This document shows positions 48,385 to 58,497 of a stretch of DNA of 64,000 bases, in pieces. The stretch is from positions 1 through 64,000 of the forward strand of contig BGKB01000040.1 in NCBI GenBank assembly GCA_003116975.1, read 5' to 3'. The notes beneath the pieces were generated by a model. That model worked only from the letters and a program-made list of their open reading frames with translations, was not told the origin of the DNA and did not search any database. Made by a program: the position numbers and the translations under genes. Numbering within the stretch: position 1 is the stretch's first letter; the number at the start of each line of letters is the position of its first letter. Source of the stretch: Aurantiochytrium sp. KH105 (Eukaryota > Sar > Bigyra > Thraustochytrida > Thraustochytriidae).

Positions 48385-50253
48385 CCTCGCTTCAATCCAA
48401 TGCGCAGCCGCGCGCAAAGAGCTGTCGATCGATTCCGAGACAGTGAATCGGACAGGGCTCGGCAAGGGCGCAGCCACTCACAGTCAGGTCGCGACCGCCA
48501 GGCAGGCAGGTAAGGTAGGTACGGACGAAAAGACGACGGCAAGACCGACGAGGCCGAGGGTTCTCCTTCGCTTTTGCTAACCTCGCGCGCGGTGGCGTCG
48601 TGGCCACGCTGCGGCAGCCCTGCCGCGGGACGTAGCGCCTCGCTCGCAGGGGCGCAGCGCCCCGGCTCGCCGCTGCGCGCGGGCCCTCTCCGTGGCTAGC
48701 TGGCTGGGTGCGCCCGCTGGGTCTGGTCTCGGCCGCCCGATCGGCGAGCCACAGATGCCGGCCCGCCCTGGCTGCCTGCCGCCGCGCAGAGAAAGCTCGC
48801 GCCAGCCCGCCCGCCCGCCCGCCCGCCCGCCAGCCCAGCCGAGCCGAGCCTGCTCGGCCGCCTCGCGCTGCCGGGGCGTGGGGCCGCGTCGCGAACCTGA
48901 TCTGCTTTGCTTTCGCTTTGCTTTTGCTTTGCGTTGCTTTGCTTTTGCTTTGCTTTTGCGTTGCGTTGCTTTGCGTTGCTTTCTTTCTGCTTAGCCGGGC
49001 AGGGTGACTCAATCTTGCGGGCTTGTCTTACTTGCTCGCACTGCCAGAAAGCGGGCTGCCTGCACCCACGAGCCGGGCTGGCTGCGACAGAAGCCGTCGC
49101 GTCGGGCCAGGCCGCGCCGCACCGCTCGCTCGCAGGCCTGCCCCGCTCACGGCGAGCGAGCTCGAGGCCCCGGCTCGCGTTTTCCGGCAGGTTGTCGCAG
49201 GAGTTCGAGTGCCTGCTGGCGCTGCTGGTGCCGCGGCCCTGCGCCTTGCGCGGCGCTGGGACGGAGCAGCGAAGGAGGTCTGTGGCAGGCGCAGGCGCCA
49301 GCTTCGTTGACGTGAAGGCGGAGGCGCCGGGGCCGAGAGGGCCGCGCCGAAACTGGTTCGTAGCCGCTCGTGTCGTGTCGTGTCGTGTCGTGCCGCTCGC
49401 GGACACGTGCAGGGAGAACGTTGATGAGCGCGACTTTGTTGGACTCGGCCTCCTCGCGAGCCGCAACTTCAACGCAGGATTTCGCTCTCGTCTTCTCGGT
49501 TCTCGATCTCGTGGCCGAGCCGGCCTCGCCGTCGTTGTCGCCGTCGTTGTTATCGAGACCGCTCCAGCTCGCTTCCAATGGCGTGCACGCGCTGCGCCGC
49601 AGGCCCGCTCCAGCCCGGCCGACGGCGGCGACGGAGGCAACACGCGGAGGCAAGGCGGGCACGGAGGGAGGGAAGGGGGGAGGGAGGGAGAACGGGGGCG
49701 CGGGAAGGAACGCGCGGCGATCGCGCGCGAGCGACGGCCGTCGCCAGAGAGAGGTTGCTTGCCTTCTCAAGTAGACACTTGGCTTAGGGCCCATCTGGCT
49801 GGCTGCCCGCAGCGCGTGCCGCGGTGTTCACGATAGTGTTGACGCAAGTATCCGTTATGGTGTGCGAAGGCTTCGACGAGGACGAGGACTCGGACTCGGG
49901 GCTCAGAAAGGTCGGTCGCAGAGCAGCGACCGCTGCTTTCGCTGGCGTTTGCGAACAGGTGAGAGGTATCTGGCCTGCTTGGAGTGTAGAGAGAGAGAGA
50001 GAAAAGAGGCCAAGCGGCACGTAGGCCAGGCGAGACGTAGAGAAGGCGAGAGGCAAGAAGTAGAAGAAGAAGGAGAAGAGAGAGGATGTAAGAAAACATT
50101 GAGGGAGGAAAAGAAGAAAGAGGGAAGCTCTTGCTGGCTAAACGCAGATAGATTGGTTGGACAAAGACAGAAGAGCGGTAGATACTAGATCATCATTGTT
50201 CGTCGCTGAGCGATCGCCGCGTGCGCACACGCGCACGCACCGACACGTGCTCG
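48385..50253. other. Divergent promoter region, multipass and coiled-coil genes
   Basis: This 1.87-kb spacer carries a GCAG/GTAG run (48505-48530), CCCG repeats (about 48808-48830), a TTTGC-type repeat (about 48905-48990) and a TGTCG pentamer run (about 49370-49392). A GGGAGGGA-type purine patch lies near 49665-49690. Long frames on both strands (up to 315 codons) are Arg/Ala-rich low complexity. No gene is supportable. Confidence 0.55.
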
Positions 50254-52170
50254 ATGGTGTTTGCATCACCGCGAGGGTGGTCGTCAGACCCCGAGACGCT
50301 CGAGGACGATGAAGAAGCACGTCTCACGGGAGGCGCGCTTACTCGAGGAACCTTGCCTGCAAAAGCGCAAAACAGACCAAATGCTCCGAAACCTGCTCCT
50401 GCGCCTGCACAAGCAGCAGTAGCAAGTCGACCGGCGACAGCGCTTGCTGAAGAAGAAAAAGATGAGTCTCAGAAAACACAAGCTGTGCAAAAGGAAAACG
50501 AAAGACTTGTGAGAGAGCTTCACGAGTCGCGGGAGACCGAGGAAGTCCTTATGCGTGAGCTACGTAGACTACGCGTCGAGTACAATGCGGCCGTCACTCA
50601 CCAATTCCGCCAGCAACAGCACCAAGAGGAGCACGCAGATCCCGAGAGTGAAAACACGAAGTCCTCTGCCAAAGCAGACAGCGCCGGCCATAGCCCAGAC
50701 TCTCGACACTCATCTCTTGAACAGGCCACTCGCAGAATCATGGCAAGTGACGATCAAGACTCGTCTGAAATAACGAGGCTACGAACACTTCTCAACCAAG
50801 CGTGGAAAGAAGCGCAGGAGATTCGGGAGCGCGCAAAGCTGGAAATCGAAGACCTACGCGAAACAATGGCCCACGAAGCGAGCACGCTCGCAGCCACAGA
50901 GTCGCAAAAAAAGAAAATGAGCGACAAACTCGCCGATGCCTTTCAAGAGATCACGCGTCTGAACGCTCTTGTACAGTCCCAAAAAGCAGAACTCAACCTG
51001 ACGCTTTCCAACGTCGAAAGGTCGACGGACGAACTCGTGTTGCACGCTCAGAACGACCGCAAGGCCGCCGAGGCCCGGGAGGCAGCGCTTGCCGTCGAGC
51101 TCGAGCAAGTCAAAGAGGAGCTCGCGACGTCTCGCCAGGAGCTGCAAAACGTCAAGGACCGGCAAACTGCCGAGCAAGTAAAAAACGACCAGCAAAAGTA
51201 TGAACAATTCGTTGCATACCGTGATCTCTGGAAGAAGAACTCGTTTGCCTTTGAGACACTCACTGGCCTCCAAACCTCACTGTTGCATGCTCTTGGAGAG
51301 TTCATCGAGCAGGAGTGGGAGAGCGGTCAAAACGAGGCTGCTCTAGCTGGTGCTGTGGGCGAAGAAATTGAGGAGAGTGGCGCGCAGGCAGACGCACGAA
51401 CCAAGGGCAACGAGGACTCCTCATCGGGGACTGAGATGAACATGCAGATACAGAGAAACGGGCGTGTTGTCTCAGCTGTCACACGTCTTAACTCGGCGTG
51501 GCTCTCTGAAAAGAAACGTCGTGAAGTTGCAGAACGTAACTTTTCAGTGTGCAAGAAGCGTCTCGATCGTGCCATGATGCAGATCGAGTCCTTTCAAGAC
51601 CAGGTGTCGCACTTGCAGGCCTCGAACGCGCTTCAGGAGTCGGCCGACGTGACCTTTGCCGAATACGAGCACTGGTGGAACCACTTTAAGCACTTTCAGA
51701 CACCTCTGCCTACAAGTGTCCTCCACAACTCGGGCATCAAGTCTGGCGCAGCAGCAGCAACAGGACCCGTTGCAGCAGGGAGCTCACGAAGGGAACAGGA
51801 GGGATCTGCGGGAAATGCGGGAGACGCGTCGCCTTCAGCGGCATCACCCGCTCGAGTGGTCGCAGCCTCGTCTTCGCTCGTGCGTTCGCCCTCGGCTCGC
51901 GCTCGTTCACGTACGCGCGATATAACGCAGACTGCAGCGCGGCAACAGGCAAGTCTCTTGCGCAATGTTAGCACAGAGCTTCTCGGAGCTACATCGAGTT
52001 TAGGAGCAAGATCACGTGGAGATTCATATCCTTCACATACTTCGTCTACAACTTCAGTCGTCGCCTCGCCTGCGAACGCGATGCCGAAACGACGCGGGGA
52101 GTTCCCTGGCATCGTCAATCGTTCCCATGGATCACCTGCGGCTAGCCCTTCGCAAAGGCGCTCGAGATAG
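50254..52170 (+). CDS. Coiled-coil protein of unknown function
   Basis: The product has 638 residues from the ATG at 50254; the frame opens 11 codons earlier only with GTG. A Pro/Ala-rich N-terminus precedes long heptad-rich segments at about 75-110 and 165-325, rich in Glu, Lys, Ala, Leu and Gln (for example ENERLVRELHESRETEEVLM and LRTLLNQAWKEAQEIRE). Another coiled coil lies near 425-475 (LNSAWLSEKKRREVAERNF, then KKRLDRAMMQIESFQDQVSHL). The last 140 residues are Ser/Arg/Ala-rich with dispersed basic SR and RSR pairs. A short non-coiled block (YEQFVAYRDLWKKNSFAFETLTGL) might be a folded or conserved region. There is no signal peptide or membrane helix. Cytoskeletal, centrosomal or trafficking roles are all possible, and I do not recognise the family. 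Confidence 0.75.
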   Translation: MVFASPRGWSSDPETLEDDEEARLTGGALTRGTLPAKAQNRPNAPKPAPAPAQAAVASRPATALAEEEKDESQKTQAVQKENERLVRELHESRETEEVLMRELRRLRVEYNAAVTHQFRQQQHQEEHADPESENTKSSAKADSAGHSPDSRHSSLEQATRRIMASDDQDSSEITRLRTLLNQAWKEAQEIRERAKLEIEDLRETMAHEASTLAATESQKKKMSDKLADAFQEITRLNALVQSQKAELNLTLSNVERSTDELVLHAQNDRKAAEAREAALAVELEQVKEELATSRQELQNVKDRQTAEQVKNDQQKYEQFVAYRDLWKKNSFAFETLTGLQTSLLHALGEFIEQEWESGQNEAALAGAVGEEIEESGAQADARTKGNEDSSSGTEMNMQIQRNGRVVSAVTRLNSAWLSEKKRREVAERNFSVCKKRLDRAMMQIESFQDQVSHLQASNALQESADVTFAEYEHWWNHFKHFQTPLPTSVLHNSGIKSGAAAATGPVAAGSSRREQEGSAGNAGDASPSAASPARVVAASSSLVRSPSARARSRTRDITQTAARQQASLLRNVSTELLGATSSLGARSRGDSYPSHTSSTTSVVASPANAMPKRRGEFPGIVNRSHGSPAASPSQRRSR

Positions 52171-53428
52171 ATGACAACGTGACAAGTGTGTTCCCTTTCT
52201 CCCCATTTGTGTGCGTGTGCAGCCGTGTATGTGTGTTTGTCTGTATGCGTGTGAACATAAGGTAAATCAATCAATGTAAAGTGAGTTCCACGTCCGCAAC
52301 GTTCATCCTCCTTCTACTTCCACTTCTCCTCGCTGTTTTTCCCTCTCTCTCTCTCTCATCCCTTTGCTCCAAGATTTCTTCGTTTCGTTTGTCGGGATGT
52401 TCCGGCATCAACCGGAGCTCATCAGCCATGAGAACAGAGGGCCTAAACTCCAGGACACCAAAACTTAAAAGCCGTGAGGCTTGAACCCTTTTGGACTTTG
52501 AAGGAGGCAACACAGAACTCGATCCCGAAAACGAGAGAATCCCGTGTCGCCGTCACCCCAAAGCATGAGATTTATTGTTCGGAATGCGGGCACATGTGCA
52601 GCTAAGCCAAATCGGAATTGCCCACCCTTTCTCGCCGCTTCCAGGATCCTAAAAGGAAACCAAAAACAAGCTTAGGGGCTCGGGCGTCGAAACGGCAAGG
52701 TTGACCATTCCGGAGAGCGTGCGTTGTACGTGGGAGCATAATGCCCTCAACAGCAGCAGCAACATCAAACACAGTTCACTCTCTCTCTCTCTCTCTCTCT
52801 CTCACTTATACTGCTCCATGAACATACCTGTGTAGACATATAAAGTTGACTCGAAAATCGTCTTCTTGTGGGTGGTTCTCCTCCTTTTCTCCAGCAATTG
52901 TAATACTGGACAAACGGCACTTGTGCGGCGCACTCCCATCCAAGGGCGTCTATGTACACACCGAGCAAGGCGTCCCGAAAGAGCTGTTGTTGTGCCAAAT
53001 GAAAAGAGGGCGAAAGACAGAATGTCAGACTTGACAAAGGAACTTTTCAGAATCTCAAACCCAGGAAACGAGGTCTAAACCGCGAGGGAGCGCACGGATA
53101 TTCACTTGAACAGGCCAAACACAGTCCTCGACGCTGACACATCTCGAAAACCATCGATATTTTCGCTGTGACCCTCCTTTGAAAGAAATTTACGTACCAC
53201 TGAAAGAAAAGAGAAGAAAAGAGAAGAAAAGAGCAGTAATGTCGCATCGCACCCGCCCGCAACATCGAAAGAGTACGAAGTCATAAACAGGCACAATGGG
53301 CATTCGATGGTTTCTTTTCACGGAAAGAAAAAAAAACTCCGGAAAAGACAAGCGTCCTCGAGTTGCTCTTGCTTTCAGCAATAACGTTGCCCGGCCGACC
53401 GCGGCCCATCGATCCTTACTACATCCAT
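52171..53428. other. Spacer between convergent coiled-coil and TIM16 genes
   Basis: This 1.26-kb spacer is relatively AT-rich. A CT run lies at about 52776-52803 and a GAAAAGA repeat at about 53205-53232. A minus-strand frame at 52271-52513 contains an acidic-basic stretch (PEHPDKRNEEILEQRDERE), but it lacks a good start and lies partly on GA repeats, so I do not call it. Confidence 0.55.
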
Positions 53429-53818
53429 CTACTTGGACTCATCGGACTTCTCAGCAGGCTTGCCAGCCTTGGCGGCAGCCTCCTCGGCGAGCTGCTTCTC
53501 GACGACCTCCTTGGCCCGATGAAATTTGGACTGCAAGTAGAACGAGCCGCCCTTCTTCGGGTCGTTAGCGTTAAAGTACTGCTCGTAGCGCTCCGTGACC
53601 TCGGGCAGGTTCTTCGGAGTGCTATCAAAATTCAGCACTTTGAGCGCTTCGTCAAGCTTCATCTCCTTGCGAAGCGAGCGCTTGGCATTCGCGGCCGCGG
53701 CCTTGGCCGCATTCGGGTTCGCGGCAGCCTGCTGGTACGCCTGCACAAAGGCCCGCGAGACGACGCCGACGCCCGCCACGAACACCTGCACGAACAGCCG
53801 CACAATAGGGCCCGACAT
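53429..53818 (-). CDS. PAM16: TIM16/PAM16, J-like subunit of the mitochondrial import motor
   Basis: This 129-residue protein has the size and layout of TIM16 (PAM16). It partners the J-protein TIM14/PAM18 and regulates mtHsp70 at the matrix side of the TIM23 channel. The N-terminus (MSGPIVRLFVQVFVAGVGVVSRAFVQAYQQA) is the family's hydrophobic segment. The J-like fold covers about 53-107 (KLDEALKVLNF...PEVTERYEQYFNANDPKKGG, then SFYLQSKFHRAKEVVE). As expected for TIM16, the HPD tripeptide of true J-proteins is missing, with NDPKKGG in its place. The tail is Ala/Lys/Glu-rich. The frame runs far upstream, but the ATG at 53818 begins the conserved N-terminus. The gene is divergent from TVP23, with 543 bp between starts. 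Confidence 0.94.
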   Translation of the reverse strand: MSGPIVRLFVQVFVAGVGVVSRAFVQAYQQAAANPNAAKAAAANAKRSLRKEMKLDEALKVLNFDSTPKNLPEVTERYEQYFNANDPKKGGSFYLQSKFHRAKEVVEKQLAEEAAAKAGKPAEKSDESK

Positions 53819-54361
53819 GGCGACGCCGGGCTCGCTGTTCCTCGCGTTTGCCTCCGGCACGCGGGCTTTTCCAGACGAGTCGCGGCACGGGCCTCGCTCG
53901 ACGACTCTCCCTCCTTCCGCGACCTCGACGCAGCGCGAAGGTGCCGCGGCCCGAGCAAGGCGCGCCGCGCCCCTCCGTCCCGCCCCGCCCTCGCCCGCCC
54001 TCGCCCGCCCTCGCCCGCCGCGACGTGCTCGCGCTCGCGCTCGCGCTCGCGGTCTTGGGTCTGCTGCCTCGTCTCCGCGTCGCTCCCGCGTCTCGTCTGC
54101 GCAGCGACCACTCGCTGCGCGGCCCCGCTTTCGGGGCCGTAACCGCCGGCGCGGGCGGCGGTTGCGCGGGCGGCGGTTTCGCCCTGCCGCGATCGACTTT
54201 CTCCTCTCCTTCTCTTTCCTCTTTTCGGACGAGGAGGAGAAGGAGGCCGCGCTCGAGGCCGCGGAGAAGGGCGCCGAGGAGCGCGGCAGGCTGCAGGCAA
54301 AGGCCGAAGGGACGCGGACCGGGCAGGCGGGCCGCGCGACCGGGACGAGCGCGAGCGAGCG
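53819..54361. promoter_or_regulatory. Shared divergent promoter region of TIM16 and TVP23
   Basis: These 543 bp separate the ATGs of two divergent housekeeping genes, so both promoters and both 5' leaders must lie here. The region is very GC-rich, with CGCCCTCGCC repeats (about 53985-54020) and a CGCTCG run (about 54027-54050). I see no TATA box. Confidence 0.6.
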
Positions 54362-55177
54362 ATGGCGCTGCAGCAGCACGGGCGCGGCGCGGAGGATGAG
54401 GAGCTGAGCTTCCTGGAGACGGGCGCCGGCACGTCGGCCTCGCTCAACGTGCCCGTGGCGCAACCCGTGGGCCCGCCCATGGAGCCTCTGGAGATGGGCA
54501 CGGGCACGACCACGCCCGGCGCGCAGGGCCAGCGAGCCGGGGCCGCCGGAGCCTCCAGCATCGGCGGCATTGTCGCCTCGTCTGCGCAGGGAGTCGCCAA
54601 TATGTTCAAGCGAGCGAGCCATCCCAAGATCGCCGTGGCGCACGTGGCCTTCAAGGTGGCAGCCTTTTTCCTCTACCTCTTTGCAGGCCTGGTGGCCGAC
54701 AACTTTGTCGTCACCTTTGTCGTGTGTGTTATTCTCTTGGCCTTTGACTTTTGGACAGTCAAAAACGTCACTGGTCGCCTCATGGTCGGTTTGCGCTGGT
54801 GGAACGAGATCGAGGAGGACGGCAGCAGCTCATGGCGATTCGAAAGCGTTGATAATCCAGACGAAGTCAGCACGGTTGACTACCGGATTTTCTGGTACTC
54901 CATGTACATCAACTTCATCCTTTGGGTCTTTTTCTTCTTTTTCGCGCTCATCAAGTTTAGCTTTGACTGGCTCCCGCTCACGGGTGTGGCCATCTCGCTT
55001 CAGACATCAAATATTTACGGCTACTGGCAGTGCTCCAAGGATGCCAAACGCAGATTGCAAGGCGCCGTACAAGGTGCAGTCACACAGGGGGCGCTCTCTG
55101 CTCTTTCAAGCGGCTGGATCGCACGCGCTATGGGCCGCACGCCTTCCGAGCAAACCGCACCACTTCAAGGGCCATGA
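54362..55177 (+). CDS. TVP23: TVP23/FAM18 family Golgi membrane protein
   Basis: The product has 271 residues. Residues about 85-225 match the TVP23 (FAM18) family, four-helix proteins of late Golgi and endosomal vesicles in retrograde traffic. Diagnostic text includes HPKIAVAHVAFKVAAFFLYL, the DFWTVKNVTGRLMVGLRWWNE block after the second helix, the WRFES strand and LTGVAISLQTSNIYGYWQCSKD at the end of the core. The first 80 residues are a low-complexity cytosolic tail, longer than in yeast Tvp23. The C-terminus after 230 is short and Ala/Ser-rich. The ATG at 54362 (AGCGATGG) is the only upstream Met in frame. The gene is divergent from TIM16. Confidence 0.94.
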   Translation: MALQQHGRGAEDEELSFLETGAGTSASLNVPVAQPVGPPMEPLEMGTGTTTPGAQGQRAGAAGASSIGGIVASSAQGVANMFKRASHPKIAVAHVAFKVAAFFLYLFAGLVADNFVVTFVVCVILLAFDFWTVKNVTGRLMVGLRWWNEIEEDGSSSWRFESVDNPDEVSTVDYRIFWYSMYINFILWVFFFFFALIKFSFDWLPLTGVAISLQTSNIYGYWQCSKDAKRRLQGAVQGAVTQGALSALSSGWIARAMGRTPSEQTAPLQGP

Positions 55178-55673
55178 ATGTCTGACACCAAACGAAGGAA
55201 CACGCCAGTGTGTCCGCCTGACTGACTTAGCCCATCCTCATTGGCCTTCTGGGCTGGGGCTGGTGCGCGTGATCCTGCTGCCGCATGGATGGACTCGTTC
55301 GCCCATTTTTTTGGACCCTCTCAAAATTCGTCTCACTGCTTCGCATCTTCAGCTATGCGTCGTCGTAGTTGGTTTCTTATTGAAAATCTAAATCTGTGCC
55401 GGCTTGCTTCAAAAAATTCTTTTTCCAGTTCATTTGTTTTCTTCTTCTAAAGGACAAAGAGAGAGAGAGACATGAGCAAAACGATCTGGGAATGGGATAG
55501 AAAACAAAGATTGTCTGTTGGCCAAGGAGAACTTGTATGTCATGTCATGTCATGCCATGTCATGCCATGTCACGTCATGTCATGTCACGTCATAACATGC
55601 CATGCCATGCCATGTCATGCCATGTCATGTCACGTCATAACATTTCACGTCATAACATGTCATATCATCTTAG
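55178..55673. other. Spacer between convergent TVP23 and LEA2-like genes
   Basis: This short 3' flank of two converging genes holds a GA run (about 55458-55470) and a CATGT pentamer array (55535-55668). The array ends within about five bases of the LEA2-like stop codon. No gene. Confidence 0.7.
55535..55668. repeat. CATGT-type pentamer array with higher-order order
   Basis: About 25 pentamers of the forms CATGT, CATGC, CACGT and CATAA lie in tandem. A longer block, CATGTCATGTCACGTCATAA, appears twice, so the array has a second level of repetition. CACGTCA occurs four times. It lies in the 3' flank of both neighbouring genes. Confidence 0.9.
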
Positions 55674-56879
55674 TTAGGTCGAGGTCAAAATGCAGTCACT
55701 GGACCGAATGTCAGGGCCAAAGTCACGCGTGATGGTCTGGCCTAGAAAACGGTAGCCCGCATACCCGCGAAAGGCCAAGTCTACATGACCATCGACGCAC
55801 TGCATGAGGATGGCACTGGCCACTCGCGCGCTGCGTATTCGGTAGCTAAAATGCGCCGTAAACGCTGCGCTACCATGGCGCGTCACCGAAAGAGACTCGG
55901 AGATGTCATCGCCTGTCTCGTCGAATTGATACCACCGATGCGTGGTGTGAGAGTAATAATAGACGGTCACCGAAAGATGCTCGAGCGCAAGAGACAGGTA
56001 GTTTGGATTTTGCAACATGTACACCTGCGTGCCATTGAGCGTCTGCCGCTCCGATAATGAGTCAAAACGAAGATGGCTCTCTGTGATGCTTAACGTTGGG
56101 GGTCTGAACCAACACAGGGTCGCCACCACACCAGAGGCGACGATGAGAGCAGTGATCAAGGCACAAAATGCACACTTGTGTCGTCGGATAAACGAGCAGG
56201 TCATTGAACCCTCTTGTGCGCGCAAGGCCTCACGCACTGCTGCAGCCTGGCGCTGATCCACCTCGTACTCGTGAAGAAGGTTGCGATATGAGGGACCGAA
56301 CTCATCCTCGCTTTCTGAACAGGACTCGAACATGTGAGAAGGCGTCTGTACGAGAACCCCATGTTGCTCGGCCGAGGAGTGGCCAGTTGCTTGCTCTGGG
56401 GTGGATAGAGATGACGAAGGAAATCGGGTTTGCTCTGCGGGGTCCTGCCCATGCACATCGACGATCTCGGCCTGTTGTTGGTGCTCGTGCGGATGTGGGA
56501 GACCCGAGGCGGCGGCTGAGACGCTCTCCACGAGATCTGTTCCTTCGAGCGATCTCCGCGGCGTGTGAGATCCATCGCTGCCCACTTCATGAAAGGATGC
56601 ATACATGCTTGTCATTGAACCTTCATCGCCGCCTGCGGCCTCCTCTTCATCGCCGCCGCTGCCGCCGTGTCCGGCTCCGAAGCCTGGACTCGGGGGATTG
56701 ATGCTCAGCCTGAGGCCCTCCTCGAGAGCCGCAGACGTCTCCACCCCCTTGCTTTCACCCCGTGCGATCGTGTTATCCGCGTCAGCGCTGGCGGCCCCTG
56801 CGCCCTCGAGGTCCGCCGTGCTGTCCTGGCGCCCCGCGCCCAGCAGCGGCTGCCTGCCGCTGTCGTCGTCGTCCATCAT
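55674..56879 (-). CDS. Single-span membrane protein with LEA2-like extracytosolic domain
   Basis: This 401-residue protein has a long, acidic, low-complexity cytosolic N-terminus (1-230). One membrane helix follows (CAFCALITALIVASGVVATLCWF, about 237-259), then an extracytosolic domain of about 140 residues, giving type II topology. The outer part begins RPPTLSITESHLRF and continues YMLQNPNYLSLALEHLSVTVYYYSHT. That reads like the LEA_2 / NDR1-HIN1-like domain (a strand with xPN or NPN followed by xxxVYYxx). LEA2-type proteins are membrane-associated and linked to lipid contact or stress, but the role here is unknown. Two adjacent Met codons open the frame; I use the first (56879). The 3' end abuts the pentamer array. 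Confidence 0.7.
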   Translation of the reverse strand: MMDDDDSGRQPLLGAGRQDSTADLEGAGAASADADNTIARGESKGVETSAALEEGLRLSINPPSPGFGAGHGGSGGDEEEAAGGDEGSMTSMYASFHEVGSDGSHTPRRSLEGTDLVESVSAAASGLPHPHEHQQQAEIVDVHGQDPAEQTRFPSSSLSTPEQATGHSSAEQHGVLVQTPSHMFESCSESEDEFGPSYRNLLHEYEVDQRQAAAVREALRAQEGSMTCSFIRRHKCAFCALITALIVASGVVATLCWFRPPTLSITESHLRFDSLSERQTLNGTQVYMLQNPNYLSLALEHLSVTVYYYSHTTHRWYQFDETGDDISESLSVTRHGSAAFTAHFSYRIRSARVASAILMQCVDGHVDLAFRGYAGYRFLGQTITRDFGPDIRSSDCILTST

Positions 56880-57411
56880 GCTCTCGGAAACGTTTTTGAT
56901 GATCCCCTAGCGTGGCTGGAGGACCGTGACGTATTGGTCACGTGAGAGGAAATCATGAATCGAGCCACTGGCATTGGCCTTGATGGAACACGAGCCACGT
57001 CGAAAGAGCAATTCAAGAGCGCGTCTTTTACGACACGCCTCGTTGGCGTAAATCCTAGAGCTCTTGAGGGTCGTAATTGATGACGATCTGGACAACTTCA
57101 ATCCGTGGATGCTTTGCAGAGATTTGGGACAACAGTAGCAATGGTCAACAATGAAAGTAAATGCCAAGCAATTGTAGGGGTCAAGTAGTTTGGGCTCGAG
57201 TCGTCGTGTCAGCTGCAGGTCAATCTGGGCCTTGTTGTCTTTGTTGACCTTTCTAATACGATTTACATCATGAAATAAATGGAGTTGTAGTTTCTTTCGT
57301 GATCAAGCAAGAAAGCAAGTCTAGATCTATCTTTTCCTTGTATACCACGGAGCTGAAGGATCGAAAATGCGCCACATACTCTATACAGCAAAAGAAAGTT
57401 GTTGTAATAAG
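56880..57411. other. Spacer between LEA2-like and lipase genes
   Basis: This 532-bp stretch separates two minus-strand genes and so holds the 5' flank of the LEA2-like gene and the 3' flank of the lipase gene. It is relatively AT-rich, with frames no longer than about 86 codons. Nothing recognisable. Confidence 0.6.
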
Positions 57412-58497
57412 TTAGCAAAGGGCACTGACGTTCGTGATGCCCGGGAGATTCATATATGTCACATGAAATTGCCCGTCAATGCACAGATGGAGACCTCCAC
57501 ACTCGGCATTTTGGCAGGTAGGATCCTCCCCATTGTCGTGACTACAGACGCGGTAGGGACCTGGGTCCTGACCTGGACTTGGTCGCGAGTAATAGTAAAC
57601 TTCGGTGGCCATGTGATGATAGAAAAGGGGAAGCTTTGGCGCTTGGGGAATAGGATCCAGGTAATTGACCACACGAAACCATTGTGGCAACACCGTGTTG
57701 GCATATTTTGCAAAGGCAGCATTCCCCACGCGAGGTTGACCAAACGTGTACCCCTGCACAGTATATCCCGCCTGGCGTAGAGCAAGGCCTGCATGCACGG
57801 CCATTGCGGCGCCCAAACTGTGTCCCGTCACATGGACCTGTCGAACAGGGCGCGTGCGGCCAATCTCTTCAACATGAGCCATGACATCTTGACGCAAGTC
57901 TTTCCAAGACAAATAAAAACCTTGATGCACGAGACAATCCTTACAGTACACATGCATGGGGGTAACGTCGAGGTCATAAATCCACTGCGCAATCGCCACA
58001 GACCCGCGGAACGAGACAATTACACGCGCACTTTGCGCTTCATACCCCACGAGCGCCTGATTGACATCTGCGTTATCCTTGATGACTGCAACGGACTCAA
58101 GTCTTGGGGGTGCTGCGATGGGCGTCACCCCATCAACACACATTTTGCACGACCACGTTTCGAGCACGCTCGGCTCAGGGCACGAAACGACGGCAGCGTA
58201 TGCGACGAGTTCTCTCGCAAGATCTTCCCTGTATCCTGTTGTAAGCTCTTGCGCTACGATGGGCTTCCACACGACCCAAGCCCAAGCGGCCAAGGCGAGG
58301 ACCAGAACTCCAAGGACGAGATTCTGAATCTTCCGATTTGTCCATGGCTCCACCGCAGTCTTTACAGAGCCAAAGTCATTGTTCTTGGGCACGAGTCTGA
58401 CCCTCTCGAGCCCCACATTGCCCGCATTCCCCGCTGCGTCGTCCCCCGCGGCGTTCTCGTCCTCCTCGACGACGACCGCGACAGGGTCGCTCCTCAT
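57412..58497 (-). CDS. Class 3 lipase, membrane-anchored
   Basis: The product has 361 residues. An N-terminal cytosolic segment and one membrane helix (about 58-78) precede a class 3 (fungal Rhizomucor-type) lipase domain. Its core is VIVSFRGS (159-166), the oxyanion-region strand, followed by the nucleophile elbow GHSLGA with S227. FGQPRVGN (252-259), YLDPIP with D281 and FHVTYMN with H345 complete a Ser-Asp-His triad. VVNYLDPIPQAPKLP fits the usual D-containing loop. The enzyme should hydrolyse acylglycerols or related esters on the side of the membrane facing a lumen or the exterior. Several cysteines (for example 117-120, 185-188, 329-339) may form disulfides. The gene is divergent from PRP40, with 314 bp between starts. 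Confidence 0.9.
   Translation of the reverse strand: MRSDPVAVVVEEDENAAGDDAAGNAGNVGLERVRLVPKNNDFGSVKTAVEPWTNRKIQNLVLGVLVLALAAWAWVVWKPIVAQELTTGYREDLARELVAYAAVVSCPEPSVLETWSCKMCVDGVTPIAAPPRLESVAVIKDNADVNQALVGYEAQSARVIVSFRGSVAIAQWIYDLDVTPMHVYCKDCLVHQGFYLSWKDLRQDVMAHVEEIGRTRPVRQVHVTGHSLGAAMAVHAGLALRQAGYTVQGYTFGQPRVGNAAFAKYANTVLPQWFRVVNYLDPIPQAPKLPLFYHHMATEVYYYSRPSPGQDPGPYRVCSHDNGEDPTCQNAECGGLHLCIDGQFHVTYMNLPGITNVSALC

Noticed and set aside
48696-49836. Frames of 309-315 codons on both strands in the multipass/coiled-coil spacer
   Set aside because: Overlapping opposite-strand frames over simple repeats (TTTGC, TGTCG, CCCG), without domain or start-context support.
52271-52513. Minus-strand 80-codon frame with a charged segment (PEHPDKRNEEILEQRD)
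   Set aside because: It opens with GTG, lies partly on GA repeats in a 3' flank, and I cannot link it to exons nearby. It could be a last exon, but I have no evidence.
52470-52520. B-box-like GGTTCAAGCC on the minus strand suggesting a tRNA
   Set aside because: No matching A box, acceptor stem or anticodon arm can be folded around it.
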